Assembly: GCA_947630725.1 (NCBI GenBank) | Contig: CANRIS010000011.1 | Span: 1-64,000 of the forward strand | Reading direction: 5' to 3' | Source: an uncultured Clostridia bacterium | GTDB taxonomy: Bacteria > Bacillota > Clostridia > Lachnospirales > CAG-274 | DNA: 64,000 nucleotides | Shown here: in pieces, positions 41,264 through 51,062 of the stretch | Numbering within the stretch: the first letter of the stretch is position 1 | How the letters are laid out: every line of letters begins with the position of its first letter | Translations under genes and position numbers: made by a program | Notes under the pieces: model-generated | The model's database searches: none | What the model was told of the DNA's origin: nothing | What the model saw: only the letters and a program-made list of their open reading frames with translations

Positions 41264-42357
41264 TACATACTGACCTCCTTTGCGCCTGATTTTTTGGTTT
41301 TCATTTTATTCATAAAGGACGAAAGCTTTTCTCTGACAGCAGGAGCGCTCATAACTACCAGCACTATTACAACGACTGCCTTATATGCAGGGAGAGCGTC
41401 TGACTGTACGTTGAATTTATAGAGGGTCGTTGTCAGAAATTGTATTACATACGCTCCAAGAATGGAGGATGCCATATTGAACTTTCCTCCCGAGAGGGCG
41501 TTTCCTCCGAGGGCTACTGCCAGAATTGCGTCCATTTCTATATCCTTTGCAATAACCGAATAGTTGATGGTCGAAAGGCGGCTTACTTTAATAAGTCCCG
41601 CAACGGCTACGCAGAGTCCCAGAAGAACAAAGCTGAAGAATTTTATGAATGTGGGATTCAGACCGTTGAGCCGTGAGGAGCTTTCGTTTATGCCTACCGC
41701 CTGTGTATACAGTCCCAGTGTTGTAAACTTAAGCACAAGGAACGTGACTATCATACAGCCTACCGCTATGAAGAACGGCGTGGGAATGGGTACCCCCGGT
41801 ATAAATCCTCCGAAATATCCGAAGGACGGTTCGCTTATTATAGGAAGCTCGTTGTTGTTTATCCATGCGGCGATAGAACGGCCTGCGGTATACAATATCA
41901 GCGTGGCGACCATAGGCTGTACCCTGAAATACGCCACGAGAATACCGTTGAAAGCTCCGAAAAGCATAGCCACAATGCAGCCCACCAGAAAAGCCACTAT
42001 AATGGGAGCCTGGAGCGTTTCGGGTCTTGAATTTGTGCCGCAGAGAACACGGAGCATCACCGAGCCCGCTATCGCTATTGCGGCGCCGACACTTATGTCC
42101 TGTCCGCCCGAGGCAGCCGTCACGAGGGTCATACCTATGGCGAGTATGGCAAGCTCTGAGCCGTAGTCAAGTATCGTTATAAGATAGCCCGACAAAACGG
42201 GGTTGCCCACGCTGTTATATCCGAAGGTTATCTTAAAGAAGGACGGATCCATTATAAAATTGAAAAGCGCCAGTATTAAAAGGGCTGCCAGCGGTATAAA
42301 GATCTGATTTCTGAATATACCCATAAAAGAGCCTGTTTTGTTTTTGTTTTTTCCCAT
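41263..42357 (-). CDS. ABC sugar transporter permease (YtfT-like)
   Basis: A 364-residue CUT2 permease. IGMTLVTAASGGQDISVGA is the conserved segment; GRSIAAWINNNELPII and VALGGNALSGGKFNMASSILG follow. The two different permeases imply a heterodimeric channel, as in YtfT/YjfF. Start and preceding stop overlap (TAATG), so all transporter genes are tightly coupled. Confidence 0.88.
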   Translation of the reverse strand: MGKNKNKTGSFMGIFRNQIFIPLAALLILALFNFIMDPSFFKITFGYNSVGNPVLSGYLITILDYGSELAILAIGMTLVTAASGGQDISVGAAIAIAGSVMLRVLCGTNSRPETLQAPIIVAFLVGCIVAMLFGAFNGILVAYFRVQPMVATLILYTAGRSIAAWINNNELPIISEPSFGYFGGFIPGVPIPTPFFIAVGCMIVTFLVLKFTTLGLYTQAVGINESSSRLNGLNPTFIKFFSFVLLGLCVAVAGLIKVSRLSTINYSVIAKDIEMDAILAVALGGNALSGGKFNMASSILGAYVIQFLTTTLYKFNVQSDALPAYKAVVVIVLVVMSAPAVREKLSSFMNKMKTKKSGAKEVSM

Positions 42358-43871
42358 TATCCTTCACCTCCGGCAATAGTGCTCATTATTTTGTTCTGAG
42401 TGAGGTCGTCTCCCGAAAGCTCTCCTACGACCTTTCGGTCACGCATAACCACGAGCCTTGAACAGGTGCGCAGCATTTCGTCTGTTTCGGAGGATATGAA
42501 AGTCACGCTTATGCCCTCCGAGGCAAGCTTAAGCACGAGCTTCTGAATCTCTATCTTTGTGCCTATGTCGATACCTCTTGTAGGCTCGTCAAGTATGAGA
42601 TATTCGGGATTCATAAGCAGCCAGCGCGCCAGAATGACCTTCTGCTGATTTCCTCCCGAAAGAGATTTTATGGGAGTGTCGGCGGAGGCCGTCTTTATTT
42701 CAAGAAGCTTTATATACTCATCGGCAAATTTGTACGCCTCTGCCTTTGAGAAGGGCTTGAAGAATCCCTTCATAACCTGAAGGGCAAGCACTATGTTTTC
42801 ACGCACAGAGAGATCGCCGACTATGCCGTCTATCTTTCTGTCCTCGGGCAGATAGGCTATGCCGTTTTTCATTGCGTCTATGGGCTTTGAGATTTTTATT
42901 TCTTTGCCGTTTTTCTTCACCTTGCCTGCGATAACTCTGTCTGCGCCGAAAATGGCTCTCACGCACTCGCTTCTTCCCGAACCGAGAAGTCCCGTAAAGC
43001 CGTTGACCTCTCCTTTTTTGATGTGGAAGTCAAAGGGCTTTATACCTGCGCTGCTTTGCAGACCCTCTGCTTCAAAAACGGTTATATCGGAGTCCTTTCC
43101 GCTGTATACGGCACTTTCGGACTTTATGTCGGACATATCGTCAAGCTCCTTGCCGAGCATTTTTGATACGAGCTTGACTCTGGGGAGATCCTTTATTTCA
43201 TATTCTCCCACCAGCTGACCGTCTCTGAGGACGGTTATTTTGTCGCAGACCTCGTATACCTGATCCAGAAAGTGCGTAACGAATATTATGCCTACGCCCC
43301 TTGCTTTGAGATCACGCATAAGCCCGAAAAGCTTTTCGACCTCCTGTTCGTCCAGTGAGGAGGTAGGCTCGTCAAGTATAAGAACCTTGCAGTCCATATC
43401 GACCGCCCTCGCTATGGCTACCATCTGCTGAATGGCTATAGAGCAGCTTGAAAGCTGTTGGGTCGATTTTGCGGGTATGCCGAGGGAGCTGAGGATCGAG
43501 TCGGCGGCGGCGTTCATTTTTTTCCAGCTTTGGCAGAAGCCCTTGCTTCTTCCTATGTACATATTTTCGGCTACCGAAAGATTGGGACAGAGGGTTATCT
43601 CCTGATAAACCGTACTTATGCCAAGCTTCTGGGCGTCCTGCGGAGAACGTATCGACACGGCCTTATCCTTTCCCTTTATAAAAATGCTGCCGCCGTCCTT
43701 TTCGTATACGCCTGTCAGCACCTTTATGAGGGTGGACTTTCCTGCGCCGTTTTCGCCCATAAGAGCGTGGATCTCACCCTCGCAGAGAGTAAAGTCAACA
43801 TTCTGAAGAGCCTTTACTCCGGGAAAATATTTGGATATATTTTTCATTTCCAATACTGCTTTTTCTTTCAC
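42357..43871 (-). CDS. ABC sugar transporter ATP-binding protein (YtfR-like)
   Basis: A tandem ABC ATPase of about 504 residues (CUT2, RbsA type). First half: Walker A GENGAGKSTL, signature LSSCSIAIQQM (degenerate compared with LSGGQ), Walker B KVLILDEPTSSL. Second half: GLLGSGRSEC in place of Walker A, signature SLSGGNQQKV, Walker B YLILDEPTRGID. I prefer GTG 43871, 11 bases after AAAGGGG; a GTG four codons earlier overlaps that site. Energises pentose or furanose import. Confidence 0.9.
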   Translation of the reverse strand: MKEKAVLEMKNISKYFPGVKALQNVDFTLCEGEIHALMGENGAGKSTLIKVLTGVYEKDGGSIFIKGKDKAVSIRSPQDAQKLGISTVYQEITLCPNLSVAENMYIGRSKGFCQSWKKMNAAADSILSSLGIPAKSTQQLSSCSIAIQQMVAIARAVDMDCKVLILDEPTSSLDEQEVEKLFGLMRDLKARGVGIIFVTHFLDQVYEVCDKITVLRDGQLVGEYEIKDLPRVKLVSKMLGKELDDMSDIKSESAVYSGKDSDITVFEAEGLQSSAGIKPFDFHIKKGEVNGFTGLLGSGRSECVRAIFGADRVIAGKVKKNGKEIKISKPIDAMKNGIAYLPEDRKIDGIVGDLSVRENIVLALQVMKGFFKPFSKAEAYKFADEYIKLLEIKTASADTPIKSLSGGNQQKVILARWLLMNPEYLILDEPTRGIDIGTKIEIQKLVLKLASEGISVTFISSETDEMLRTCSRLVVMRDRKVVGELSGDDLTQNKIMSTIAGGEG

Positions 43872-43894
43872 CGATGTATTCACCCCTTTCGGTT

Positions 43895-43948
43895 TTTAAA
43901 AAGAGCGAAGAGCATATGCCGCCCAAAGCCGCACTGTTCTCCGCTCTT
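43895..43948 (-). terminator. Attenuator between binding protein and ATPase genes
   Basis: On the minus strand AAGAGCG pairs with CGCTCTT (43942-43948 and 43901-43907), and further inner pairs are possible. TTTTTAAAAA follows. Placed just after the binding-protein gene, such a partial terminator would yield more binding protein than membrane components. Confidence 0.65.
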
Positions 43949-44007
43949 GTTTCTATCGGAAATTATTTAAGGTTATTGAATGTTGTCAAAGGTTTTGAAG
44001 CTCAGGA

Positions 44008-45024
44008 TCAGATACCGTAGTTTTCAACATCGTCTGCAGTGATCGTAGCTGCGTCAAAGCCCTTCTCTTCCATAACGATAACCTTTTCTGCCGGCTCCTC
44101 GCCTGCTTTAAGAGTATCTATAACCTCATCGATATAAGCAGCCTGGAAAGGATTGCACTGTCCGTCATAGTTCCAGTTGCCTGCCTGAAGCTCCTGAAGA
44201 GCCCACTTGTTTGTATCGAAGCCCATGATGATAACGTCGCCGTCTACACCGTGAGTGATGCCCTTAGCGTCAAGAGCTGCAACTGCGCCCTTTGCCATAT
44301 CATCGTTCTCTGCATAGATAACATTGAATTCTGTGCCTGCGTCAATAACTGACTGAACGATCTGCTGAGCCTTTTCTGCGTTCCACTCTGCTGTCTGCTG
44401 TGTAACGATGTTCCAGTTATCCTCTTCGGCTACCTTAGCGTCAAGAGCGCCTGTACGACCCTTCTGAGCTGCCGAACCCATAACACCCTGGATATGTATT
44501 ATGTTGTATTCGTCAAGACCCTGACTTGCAAGCCAGTCAACAGCGGTCTGTCCCTCTGCGTCCATATCGGAAACGATCGATGCTGCATAGAGGCTTTCGT
44601 CTGCGTCAATAGTACGGTCAAAGAGAATAACTCTTATGCCTGCTGCCTGAGCGTCCTGAAGAACTGTGTCCCAGCCTGCCGTGTCAGCTGCCGAAATAAG
44701 AAGATAGTCTACCTCGTCCTGAATAAACTTCTGAGCTGCGGCGATCTGCTCGTCATTTTTAAGGCTGTATGCGAAGGATGCATCATATCCGTTTTCGGGA
44801 GTGAACATAGCATGCATATCGGCGTCATTAGCCGTACGATAGCCTGATTCGTTGGGATCGTTGTTGATGATGCCAACCTTGATGAGCTCGCCGTCAGAGG
44901 CATCGGCCTCGGCTGCGCTGCCCTCTGCATCAGCGTTGGGAGCCTCTTCTGCAGAACCGCCGCATCCTACTGCGCCTGCTGCCATTGCAAGTACAAGAAC
45001 TGCACTTAAAAGTTTTTTCTTCAT
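44008..45024 (-). CDS. ABC sugar-binding lipoprotein (YtfQ-like)
   Basis: A 338-residue periplasmic-binding-protein-type lipoprotein. ATG 45024 lies after AAGGAGGAA. Residues 1-18 plus lipobox (MAAGAVGC) direct lipid anchoring at Cys; an Ala/Glu/Asp-rich linker follows. The core is the type I fold for pentose and furanose sugars: GIINNDPNESGYRTAND, QKFIQDEVDYLLISAADTAG, VILFDRTIDAD, IQGVMGSAAQKGRTGA and MAKGAVAAL. Closest pattern is YtfQ (galactofuranose); with araDB downstream, arabinose or arabinofuranose is the inferred ligand. First gene of the operon with a near-perfect promoter. Confidence 0.88.
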   Translation of the reverse strand: MKKKLLSAVLVLAMAAGAVGCGGSAEEAPNADAEGSAAEADASDGELIKVGIINNDPNESGYRTANDADMHAMFTPENGYDASFAYSLKNDEQIAAAQKFIQDEVDYLLISAADTAGWDTVLQDAQAAGIRVILFDRTIDADESLYAASIVSDMDAEGQTAVDWLASQGLDEYNIIHIQGVMGSAAQKGRTGALDAKVAEEDNWNIVTQQTAEWNAEKAQQIVQSVIDAGTEFNVIYAENDDMAKGAVAALDAKGITHGVDGDVIIMGFDTNKWALQELQAGNWNYDGQCNPFQAAYIDEVIDTLKAGEEPAEKVIVMEEKGFDAATITADDVENYGI

Positions 45025-45116
45025 TTTTTCATTCCTCCTTGTTGTTTTGCGTAGGATAAAAGTAACGTGGGGCTGTGTGTGTCCGACAGATCCGCACATA
45101 TCAACAAAATACCGCA

Positions 45117-45132
45117 CAATGTACAGATAAAT
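45117..45132 (-). promoter_or_regulatory. Weak AraR-like site in the transporter leader
   Basis: On the minus strand ATTTATCTGTACATTG resembles AraR operators of Bacillus (ATTTGT-N-x-GTACAAAT type). It lies in the 5' leader about 70 bases after the predicted start. Suggestive only. Confidence 0.25.
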
Positions 45133-45203
45133 TTTGTAATTTGTATTGGCATATGTATCAATTTAACAAATATGTCGGCTTTTAACAACCTGTTTATGTT
45201 TAA

Positions 45204-45232
45204 ATTATACCCTTTTACGGTGTAATTGTCAA
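45204..45232 (-). promoter_or_regulatory. Consensus promoter of the ABC-araDB operon
   Basis: Minus strand: TTGACA (45227-45232), a 17-base spacer, TATAAT (45204-45209). The resulting leader is about 175 bases long, leaving room for control elements. Confidence 0.88.
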
Positions 45233-45324
45233 TCCATTAATATGTTAAAATTTTATTTTTTAAGATGTTGACAAATGACGCCCTGTGATGTACTATTCGG
45301 AGTATAGGAAACGGAGCTGAGATC

Positions 45325-46032
45325 ATGAAAATTGCCATAATATCCGATACCCATAATTTTATGGGAGAAAAAGCGAAAGAAAAAGTGCGGGAGTGCGACT
45401 GTCTGCTCCACGCAGGGGATTTTTGCAGCGAAAAAATGTATAACGAAATAAAGAGCCTTGTCAAGCCCGATAAGCCCTTTTTTGCCGTAAGGGGAAACAA
45501 CGACCTCTGGGCTTGCAAACTGCCCGAAAGCCTTGAATTTGAAATAGGGGGAGCAAGTTTTTTTATGACCCACAAAAGGGAGGATGTCCCTGTCGATGTA
45601 AAAGCCGATGTTATTGTTTTCGGACATTCCCACAGATTTTTCGCAGAGACAAAAAACGGCTCTCTGTGGCTTAACCCCGGGAGCTGCGGACGGAGAAGAT
45701 TCGGGCTTTCCGCCACTATGGCTGTCATTGAATTGGGATGTGAAATATCGGTTGAAAAAATAGAGCATGAAGAAGAAAAAGCCCTAAGACTGCCCGAAAG
45801 GAATCTCCCCATAACCGTAAGAAAAATAATGCGCGGAATGGACAGGGGAGAGAGCATAGAGACTATGAGCCGAAGGCTCGGGCTTGACCTATCCTTTGTG
45901 GACGATGTGGCGAGGATAAAGGTCACTCACCCCCATGCGAATGAATACGACATAGTAAACAAAATGGAGGTCAACAGACTGAGGACAGTCACCACAGGGC
46001 AGACGAAAGCGCAGGACAGCGAAAAGAATTAA
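45325..46032 (+). CDS. YfcE-type metallophosphoesterase with extra C-terminal domain
   Basis: A 235-residue protein. Residues 1-155 form the MJ0936/YfcE calcineurin-like phosphodiesterase: IISDTHN, LHAGDF, VRGNND, FMTHK, and FGHSH with LNPGSCGRRR supply the metal ligands. Family members are about 160-180 residues; the extra 75 residues here (IMRGMDRGESIETMSRRLGL onward) have a helix-turn-helix-like pattern and end at a hydrophilic tail. The start is ATG after CGGAGCTGAG. Single plus-strand gene between divergent and convergent neighbours. Substrate unknown. Confidence 0.85.
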   Translation: MKIAIISDTHNFMGEKAKEKVRECDCLLHAGDFCSEKMYNEIKSLVKPDKPFFAVRGNNDLWACKLPESLEFEIGGASFFMTHKREDVPVDVKADVIVFGHSHRFFAETKNGSLWLNPGSCGRRRFGLSATMAVIELGCEISVEKIEHEEEKALRLPERNLPITVRKIMRGMDRGESIETMSRRLGLDLSFVDDVARIKVTHPHANEYDIVNKMEVNRLRTVTTGQTKAQDSEKN

Positions 46033-46049
46033 TACAGCGAAAAACAACA

Positions 46050-46102
46050 AAATACGCCCCACAGTATATTTTTTATTTTATATCTGCGGGACGTATTTTT
46101 AT
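46050..46102. terminator. Bidirectional terminator between phosphoesterase and dnaE
   Basis: AATACG/CGTATT outer arms with CCC/GGG, CAG/CTG and TATA/TATA inner pairs around a T-rich loop, then five T on the plus side. The minus side also ends in a T-rich run. Confidence 0.7.
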
Positions 46103-46106
46103 GATT

Positions 46107-49100
46107 TTATGCTTTTTTGACTCTGTCCTCTCCGAGAAGAAGCACAAGCTCGTCAAAGGCATCGGAGCCGAGATCTATGCCGCAGCTCAGCGTCATAAGT
46201 CTTTTTGTATCCTCATAGTATATTTTTACGGCTGTTCTGCCGGGGCTTGACAGTATTATGCGCTTTATGTCGGCGGGAATGTCCTTCGACTGGGTTTTAA
46301 GCTTAAGCCATACGGAGGCAGCCTCGTTTTCAAGCCTTTCATAGGGTATGAGCCTGCTGCATATTATTTTGGTAGGCTGGTTTTCGGAGGTCTGAAGCGT
46401 ACCTTCTATGAGAGCCACGCTGTTTTCCTTTATATCGTTATGGCATTTTTCATATACGTTGGGAAAGACTATGACCTCTGTCGTGCCGTAGAGATCCTCC
46501 AGCGTCAGAAATGACATTGTTTTATCGTTTTTAGTAAACTGTATCCTTGCCTTGTTTATCATTCCGCCTATCTTTATTCTGTCTCCGTCCTTAAGCAGAC
46601 TGTCGGGGTTGTCCTCGGAGGGTATATCTCTTGAGGACATGGAGGTGAATTTTTTCAGCACGGATATATATTCAGCCAAAGGATGTCCGCTGACATATAT
46701 GCCGAGTATCTCCTTTTCATAGTCGAGGAGCTGTTTTTTTGAAAACTCGGGAACCTTCGGAAGAATGTCCTCATATACATCCTCCTCGTCCGATACGTCA
46801 AAGAGGTTCAGTTGTCCCTCTATATTGTTTTTCTTTGCGTTTCCGAAGCCGTCCATAATATGTCGGTAGGCTTGGAGATATTGAGAACGATGTCCTCCCA
46901 GAGAGTCGAAAGCGCCGCATTTTATGAGATTTTCGACAGCCTTTGAATTTATGCTTCCCGTAAGGCGGTTTATAAACGCCGTAAGGCTTGAAAAGGGACC
47001 GTTTTTTCTTTCAGCCACTATTTCGTCAACAAGATTTTTTCCTACGGTTTTTACGGCGGAGAGGGCATAGCGTATTTTTTTGCCGTATACTCTGAAGCTG
47101 TTGTAGCTTTCGTTTATGTCGGGAGGGAGTATTTCTATGCCGAGACGCTTGCATTCTTCTATATATTCCACGACCTTGTTGGGGTTGTCTATAACGCTTG
47201 TGAGCAGGGCTGCCATAAATTCCACCGTGTAGTATTTTTTGAGCCATGCAGTCCTGTAGGCTACAACGGCATAGGCTGCTGCGTGGGATTTGTTGAAGGC
47301 GTATTTTGCAAAATCCGTCATTTCGTCAAATATCCTGCTTGCAACATCCTCGGGTATGCCTCTGTTTATGCAGCCGGGAACATCATCGCCCAGACCGAAT
47401 ATGAAGTTTTGTCGCTCCTTTGCCATTACATCGCCCTTTTTTTTGGACATGGCGCGGCGCACAAGGTCGCTTCTGCCCCACGAATAGCCTCCCAGTTCCC
47501 TTACTATCTGCATAACCTGTTCCTGATAGACTATGCAGCCGTAGGTGGTTCTGAGTATGGGTTCGAGAGAGGGGTGAAGATAGGATATATTGTCCTTGTT
47601 GTTTTTGCCTGCTATATATTTAGGTATAAAGTCCATAGGGCCGGGGCGATAGAGAGATATGCCTGCTGTTATGTCTTCAAGGCTTGTGGGGCGCAGCTCC
47701 TTCATAAAGGACTGCATACCCGCACTTTCAAGCTGAAACACCCCTGCGGTGTTCCCCGATGAGATAAGCTCAAAAACCTCCTTGTCGTCATAGTCTATAT
47801 CTTCGGGAGTAAGGTTTATGCCGTATTCTCTGTTGGCCTCGTTCATTGCGTCCTGTATTACTGTAAGGGTGCGCAGCCCTAAAAAGTCCATTTTGAGAAG
47901 TCCCAGTTCCTCGAGGGTAGTCATGGGATATTGTGTGGTGATTACGCCCTGGTTGTTGTTTAGAGGCACATACTCTATTATGGGTCTGTCGCATATGACT
48001 ATGCCTGCGGCGTGGGTGGAGGCGTGACGGGGCAGACCTTCGAGCTTCATAGACATATCTATGAGGTTTTTTACCGTTTCGTTTGTTTCGTATTCTTCGC
48101 GCAGCTCGTGATTTTTTGAAAGAGCCTGACTTATTGTTATTTTAAGCTCCATAGGCACCATTTTGGCTATTCTGTCCACCTCGTTGTATGGAATGGCCAA
48201 GGCTCTGCCTACGTCACGAATGGCATTTCTGGCAGCCATTGTGCCAAAGGTTATTATCTGGGCAACATGGTCGGTTCCGTATTTTTCGTTTACATAGTCG
48301 ATGACCTCCTGCCGTCTTTCGTAGCAGAAGTCTATATCTATATCGGGCATACTTACTCTTTCGGGATTCAGAAATCTCTCAAAAATAAGGTTATATCTGA
48401 AGGGGTCTATATCTGTGATTTTAAGGGCGTACGAAACCACACTGCCTGCGGCCGAGCCTCTGCCGGGGCCTACGCTTATGCCGTTGTCCTTTGCGTAGCG
48501 TATGAAATCCCACGTTATCAGAAAATAGTCCACAAAGCCCATCTGATGAATTGTTTCAAGCTCATAGAAAAATCTGTCGTTTATTTCCTGTGTTATTTCA
48601 CCGTAGCGCTCCTTAAGTCCTTTGAGACCAAGCTCCTTAAGATATTCATAGGCGGTTTTTCCCTCGGGAACATCAAAAACGGGCAGCTTGTATTTGTTGA
48701 ATTCAAATGTCACATTACACTTTTCGGCAATTAAATTTGTGTTTTCGCAGGCCTCCTCCGCATAGGGAAAGAGAGAATACATCTCCTCAGCCGATTTAAG
48801 ATAATAATTGCCTCCCTCATAGCGCATTCTGTTTTCATCGAGTATGTTTGTGTTTGTCTGAATGCAGAGCAGAAGATCGTGAGCCGAGGCATCGTCTCTG
48901 TTTACATAGTGGAGGTCGTTTGTAGCCACGAGAGGTATGCCTGTTTCCTCATGGATACGCATAATGCTTTTGTTGACCGTTTTTTCATCGGGAATGCCGT
49001 GATCCTGAAGCTCGAGATAGAAATCCTCCCCGAAAATATCATAATAGCGGAGAGCCATAGCTTTTGCCTTTTCGTATGTCGAAGTGAGGATCGTCTTTGA

Positions 49101-49532
49101 GACGGGCCCCGACAGACAGGCGCTTAAGGCTATCAGACCTTTGCTGTATTTTTTGAGTATGTCAAGATCTATTCTCGGCTTATAATAAAAGCCCTCTATC
49201 TCTCCCAGTGAAACGAGACGGGAGAGGTTTTTATAACCCTCGTTATCCTTTGCAAGCAGTACAAGGTGATAATAAAAATTGTCGTCTGCTCTGAGCTTGT
49301 TGAAGCGTGAGCCGCTTGCGACATAGACCTCGCAGCCTATTATGGGCTTTATGCCGCAGGCCGTTGCCGCTTTATAGAAGTCTATGACGCCGTACATAAC
49401 GCCATGGTCGGTGATGGCGATGGAGTCCATACCCAACTCCTTTGCGCGGGAAATAAGCTCTCCTATTTTTGAAGAGCCGTCAAGAAGGCTGTATTCGGTA
49501 TGAACGTGAAGATGTGTAAATTTTTTTCCCAT
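46107..49532 (-). CDS. dnaE: DNA polymerase III alpha subunit (DnaE type)
   Basis: Replicative C-family polymerase, 1141 residues, normal for DnaE without the PolC exonuclease. The N-terminal PHP domain starts HLHVHTEYSLLDGSSKIGEL; the catalytic part has SVGPGRGSAAGSVVSYAL and PDIDIDFCYERR with the acidic triad; KYAFNKSHAAAYAVVAY is diagnostic. A C-terminal OB fold (KIGGMINKARIQFTKND onward) and a short tau-binding end follow. In Firmicutes DnaE usually works with PolC on lagging-strand starts. ATG 49532 is preceded by TTAGGAAGG. Single gene. Confidence 0.97.
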   Translation of the reverse strand: MGKKFTHLHVHTEYSLLDGSSKIGELISRAKELGMDSIAITDHGVMYGVIDFYKAATACGIKPIIGCEVYVASGSRFNKLRADDNFYYHLVLLAKDNEGYKNLSRLVSLGEIEGFYYKPRIDLDILKKYSKGLIALSACLSGPVSKTILTSTYEKAKAMALRYYDIFGEDFYLELQDHGIPDEKTVNKSIMRIHEETGIPLVATNDLHYVNRDDASAHDLLLCIQTNTNILDENRMRYEGGNYYLKSAEEMYSLFPYAEEACENTNLIAEKCNVTFEFNKYKLPVFDVPEGKTAYEYLKELGLKGLKERYGEITQEINDRFFYELETIHQMGFVDYFLITWDFIRYAKDNGISVGPGRGSAAGSVVSYALKITDIDPFRYNLIFERFLNPERVSMPDIDIDFCYERRQEVIDYVNEKYGTDHVAQIITFGTMAARNAIRDVGRALAIPYNEVDRIAKMVPMELKITISQALSKNHELREEYETNETVKNLIDMSMKLEGLPRHASTHAAGIVICDRPIIEYVPLNNNQGVITTQYPMTTLEELGLLKMDFLGLRTLTVIQDAMNEANREYGINLTPEDIDYDDKEVFELISSGNTAGVFQLESAGMQSFMKELRPTSLEDITAGISLYRPGPMDFIPKYIAGKNNKDNISYLHPSLEPILRTTYGCIVYQEQVMQIVRELGGYSWGRSDLVRRAMSKKKGDVMAKERQNFIFGLGDDVPGCINRGIPEDVASRIFDEMTDFAKYAFNKSHAAAYAVVAYRTAWLKKYYTVEFMAALLTSVIDNPNKVVEYIEECKRLGIEILPPDINESYNSFRVYGKKIRYALSAVKTVGKNLVDEIVAERKNGPFSSLTAFINRLTGSINSKAVENLIKCGAFDSLGGHRSQYLQAYRHIMDGFGNAKKNNIEGQLNLFDVSDEEDVYEDILPKVPEFSKKQLLDYEKEILGIYVSGHPLAEYISVLKKFTSMSSRDIPSEDNPDSLLKDGDRIKIGGMINKARIQFTKNDKTMSFLTLEDLYGTTEVIVFPNVYEKCHNDIKENSVALIEGTLQTSENQPTKIICSRLIPYERLENEAASVWLKLKTQSKDIPADIKRIILSSPGRTAVKIYYEDTKRLMTLSCGIDLGSDAFDELVLLLGEDRVKKA

Positions 49533-49586
49533 AAGAGTTTACCTTCCTAAAAAAATATAACATATGCGCCCGACTGCCTGCGGCGG

Positions 49587-50966
49587 CTATTTTCGGACAA
49601 GCTCTTTTCTTTCAAATAAGAAGAACACAAAAAACGACAGCGAGACTGTCAGTATGTCCGCCGCAAACTGCGACCATACTATTCCGTACATACCTATGAT
49701 TTTGTTGAGAATAAAAAGCATGGGTATGTTGAACGCCATCCACCTTGCCACGCCGAGAAAAAGAGCTACGCCGCCCTTGCCGAAGGCATTGAAAAGATAT
49801 ACCATATGAAAGCTTAGAAACATAAGGGGCGTTGCAAGACATCTTATTCTGAGAAAACCCGTTCCGTATGCCGATGTCGCAGCATCGTCAATAAATATGC
49901 GCAGTATGAACGAGGCGCATACCTCATACATAAGCACCGAACAGAGAGCCGTCAGAAGTCCCCACAGACGGGAGGTTTTTATTATGCTTTTCATTCGGTC
50001 ATAGTTTTTTGAAGCATAGCTGTAGGCTGCCAGAGGCATCATTCCCTGACATATGCCTATGCCTATGTTCAAGGGGAGTCTTTCGGCTTTTAGGACTATG
50101 CCTACTGCGGCGAGAGCGGTCTCTCCATATGCCGACATAAGCTTGTCTATGACGACATAGTCTATGTCAAAGAGAAATGTTGCGAGCGCCGAGGGAATGC
50201 CTACGCCGAAAACCGAAATAAGGCTCGATGTACGCAGAAGCCTTGCTTTGGGCGAGAAGGTGACGGGGTTTGAGCCTCTTTTTTTGTATATTACAGTGAA
50301 GAAATAAAGGCATGAAAGCACGTTTGACAAAAATGTGGCAGTACCTGCGCCGATTATTTCGTGCCCCGAAGGAAGAATCACAAACATAAGCAGGGGGTCG
50401 AGAGCCATATTGACAAGACCTCCCATAGATATGCCGAAGCCTGCCTCTCTCGAACAGCCAGTACTCCTCAGAAGCATTGACATTGTGTTTGAAAGCACTG
50501 TGGGTATGCCGCCCAGAACTATTACGCAGAAAGCATATTGACGGGCAAAGTCATAGGTGGCGTCACCTGCTCCCAGCGCCGTCAGTATGGGGCGCATAAA
50601 AATGAAAACGACCACCGAAAAGAATGCCGAGACAGCCGCCGCCATATACAGACAGAAAACGCTTGTTTTTTTTGCCTCGGATTCGTTTCCCGTTCCGAGA
50701 AGTCTTGATATGAGAGAGCTGCCTCCCGTGCCTGCAAGACCTGCCAGGGAGATTGAAATGTTGAATACGGGCAGTATGAGGGATACGCCTGCCACCATTG
50801 CGGGATTGTTGGTTCTTCCTATAAAAAACGTATCGGCAAGGTTGTATATCAGGACTATAAGCTGACTTATGACGGTAGGGACTGCCATAGCCGCAAGAGC
50901 CTTTCCGACAGGCATATTTTCAAATATTTCTTTTGTATCTCGTTTTTCTGAAGATATTGACGACAT
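49587..50966 (-). CDS. MATE family efflux transporter
   Basis: A 459-residue multidrug or metabolite antiporter with twelve helices. ATG 50966 follows AAGAAGG; 52 further codons upstream lack a start with a ribosome binding site. Family features are AVPTVISQLIVLIYNLADTF in helix 1, GTGGSSLISRLLGTGNE, and the duplicated half with FGVGIPSALATFLFDIDYVV and GIGICQGMMPLAAYSYASKN. Subtype is that of Clostridia MATE exporters; drug specificity cannot be read. It is 54 bases from the dnaE start and on the same strand. Confidence 0.93.
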   Translation of the reverse strand: MSSISSEKRDTKEIFENMPVGKALAAMAVPTVISQLIVLIYNLADTFFIGRTNNPAMVAGVSLILPVFNISISLAGLAGTGGSSLISRLLGTGNESEAKKTSVFCLYMAAAVSAFFSVVVFIFMRPILTALGAGDATYDFARQYAFCVIVLGGIPTVLSNTMSMLLRSTGCSREAGFGISMGGLVNMALDPLLMFVILPSGHEIIGAGTATFLSNVLSCLYFFTVIYKKRGSNPVTFSPKARLLRTSSLISVFGVGIPSALATFLFDIDYVVIDKLMSAYGETALAAVGIVLKAERLPLNIGIGICQGMMPLAAYSYASKNYDRMKSIIKTSRLWGLLTALCSVLMYEVCASFILRIFIDDAATSAYGTGFLRIRCLATPLMFLSFHMVYLFNAFGKGGVALFLGVARWMAFNIPMLFILNKIIGMYGIVWSQFAADILTVSLSFFVFFLFERKELVRK

Positions 50967-51062
50967 AGTATAAAAAACCTTCTTTCGGAAAAAACAGGAA
51001 GTTGTTTTATTAAGTATAGCACAGTTTGCACAAAACGACAATACGAACGGAGAAAAAAATAA

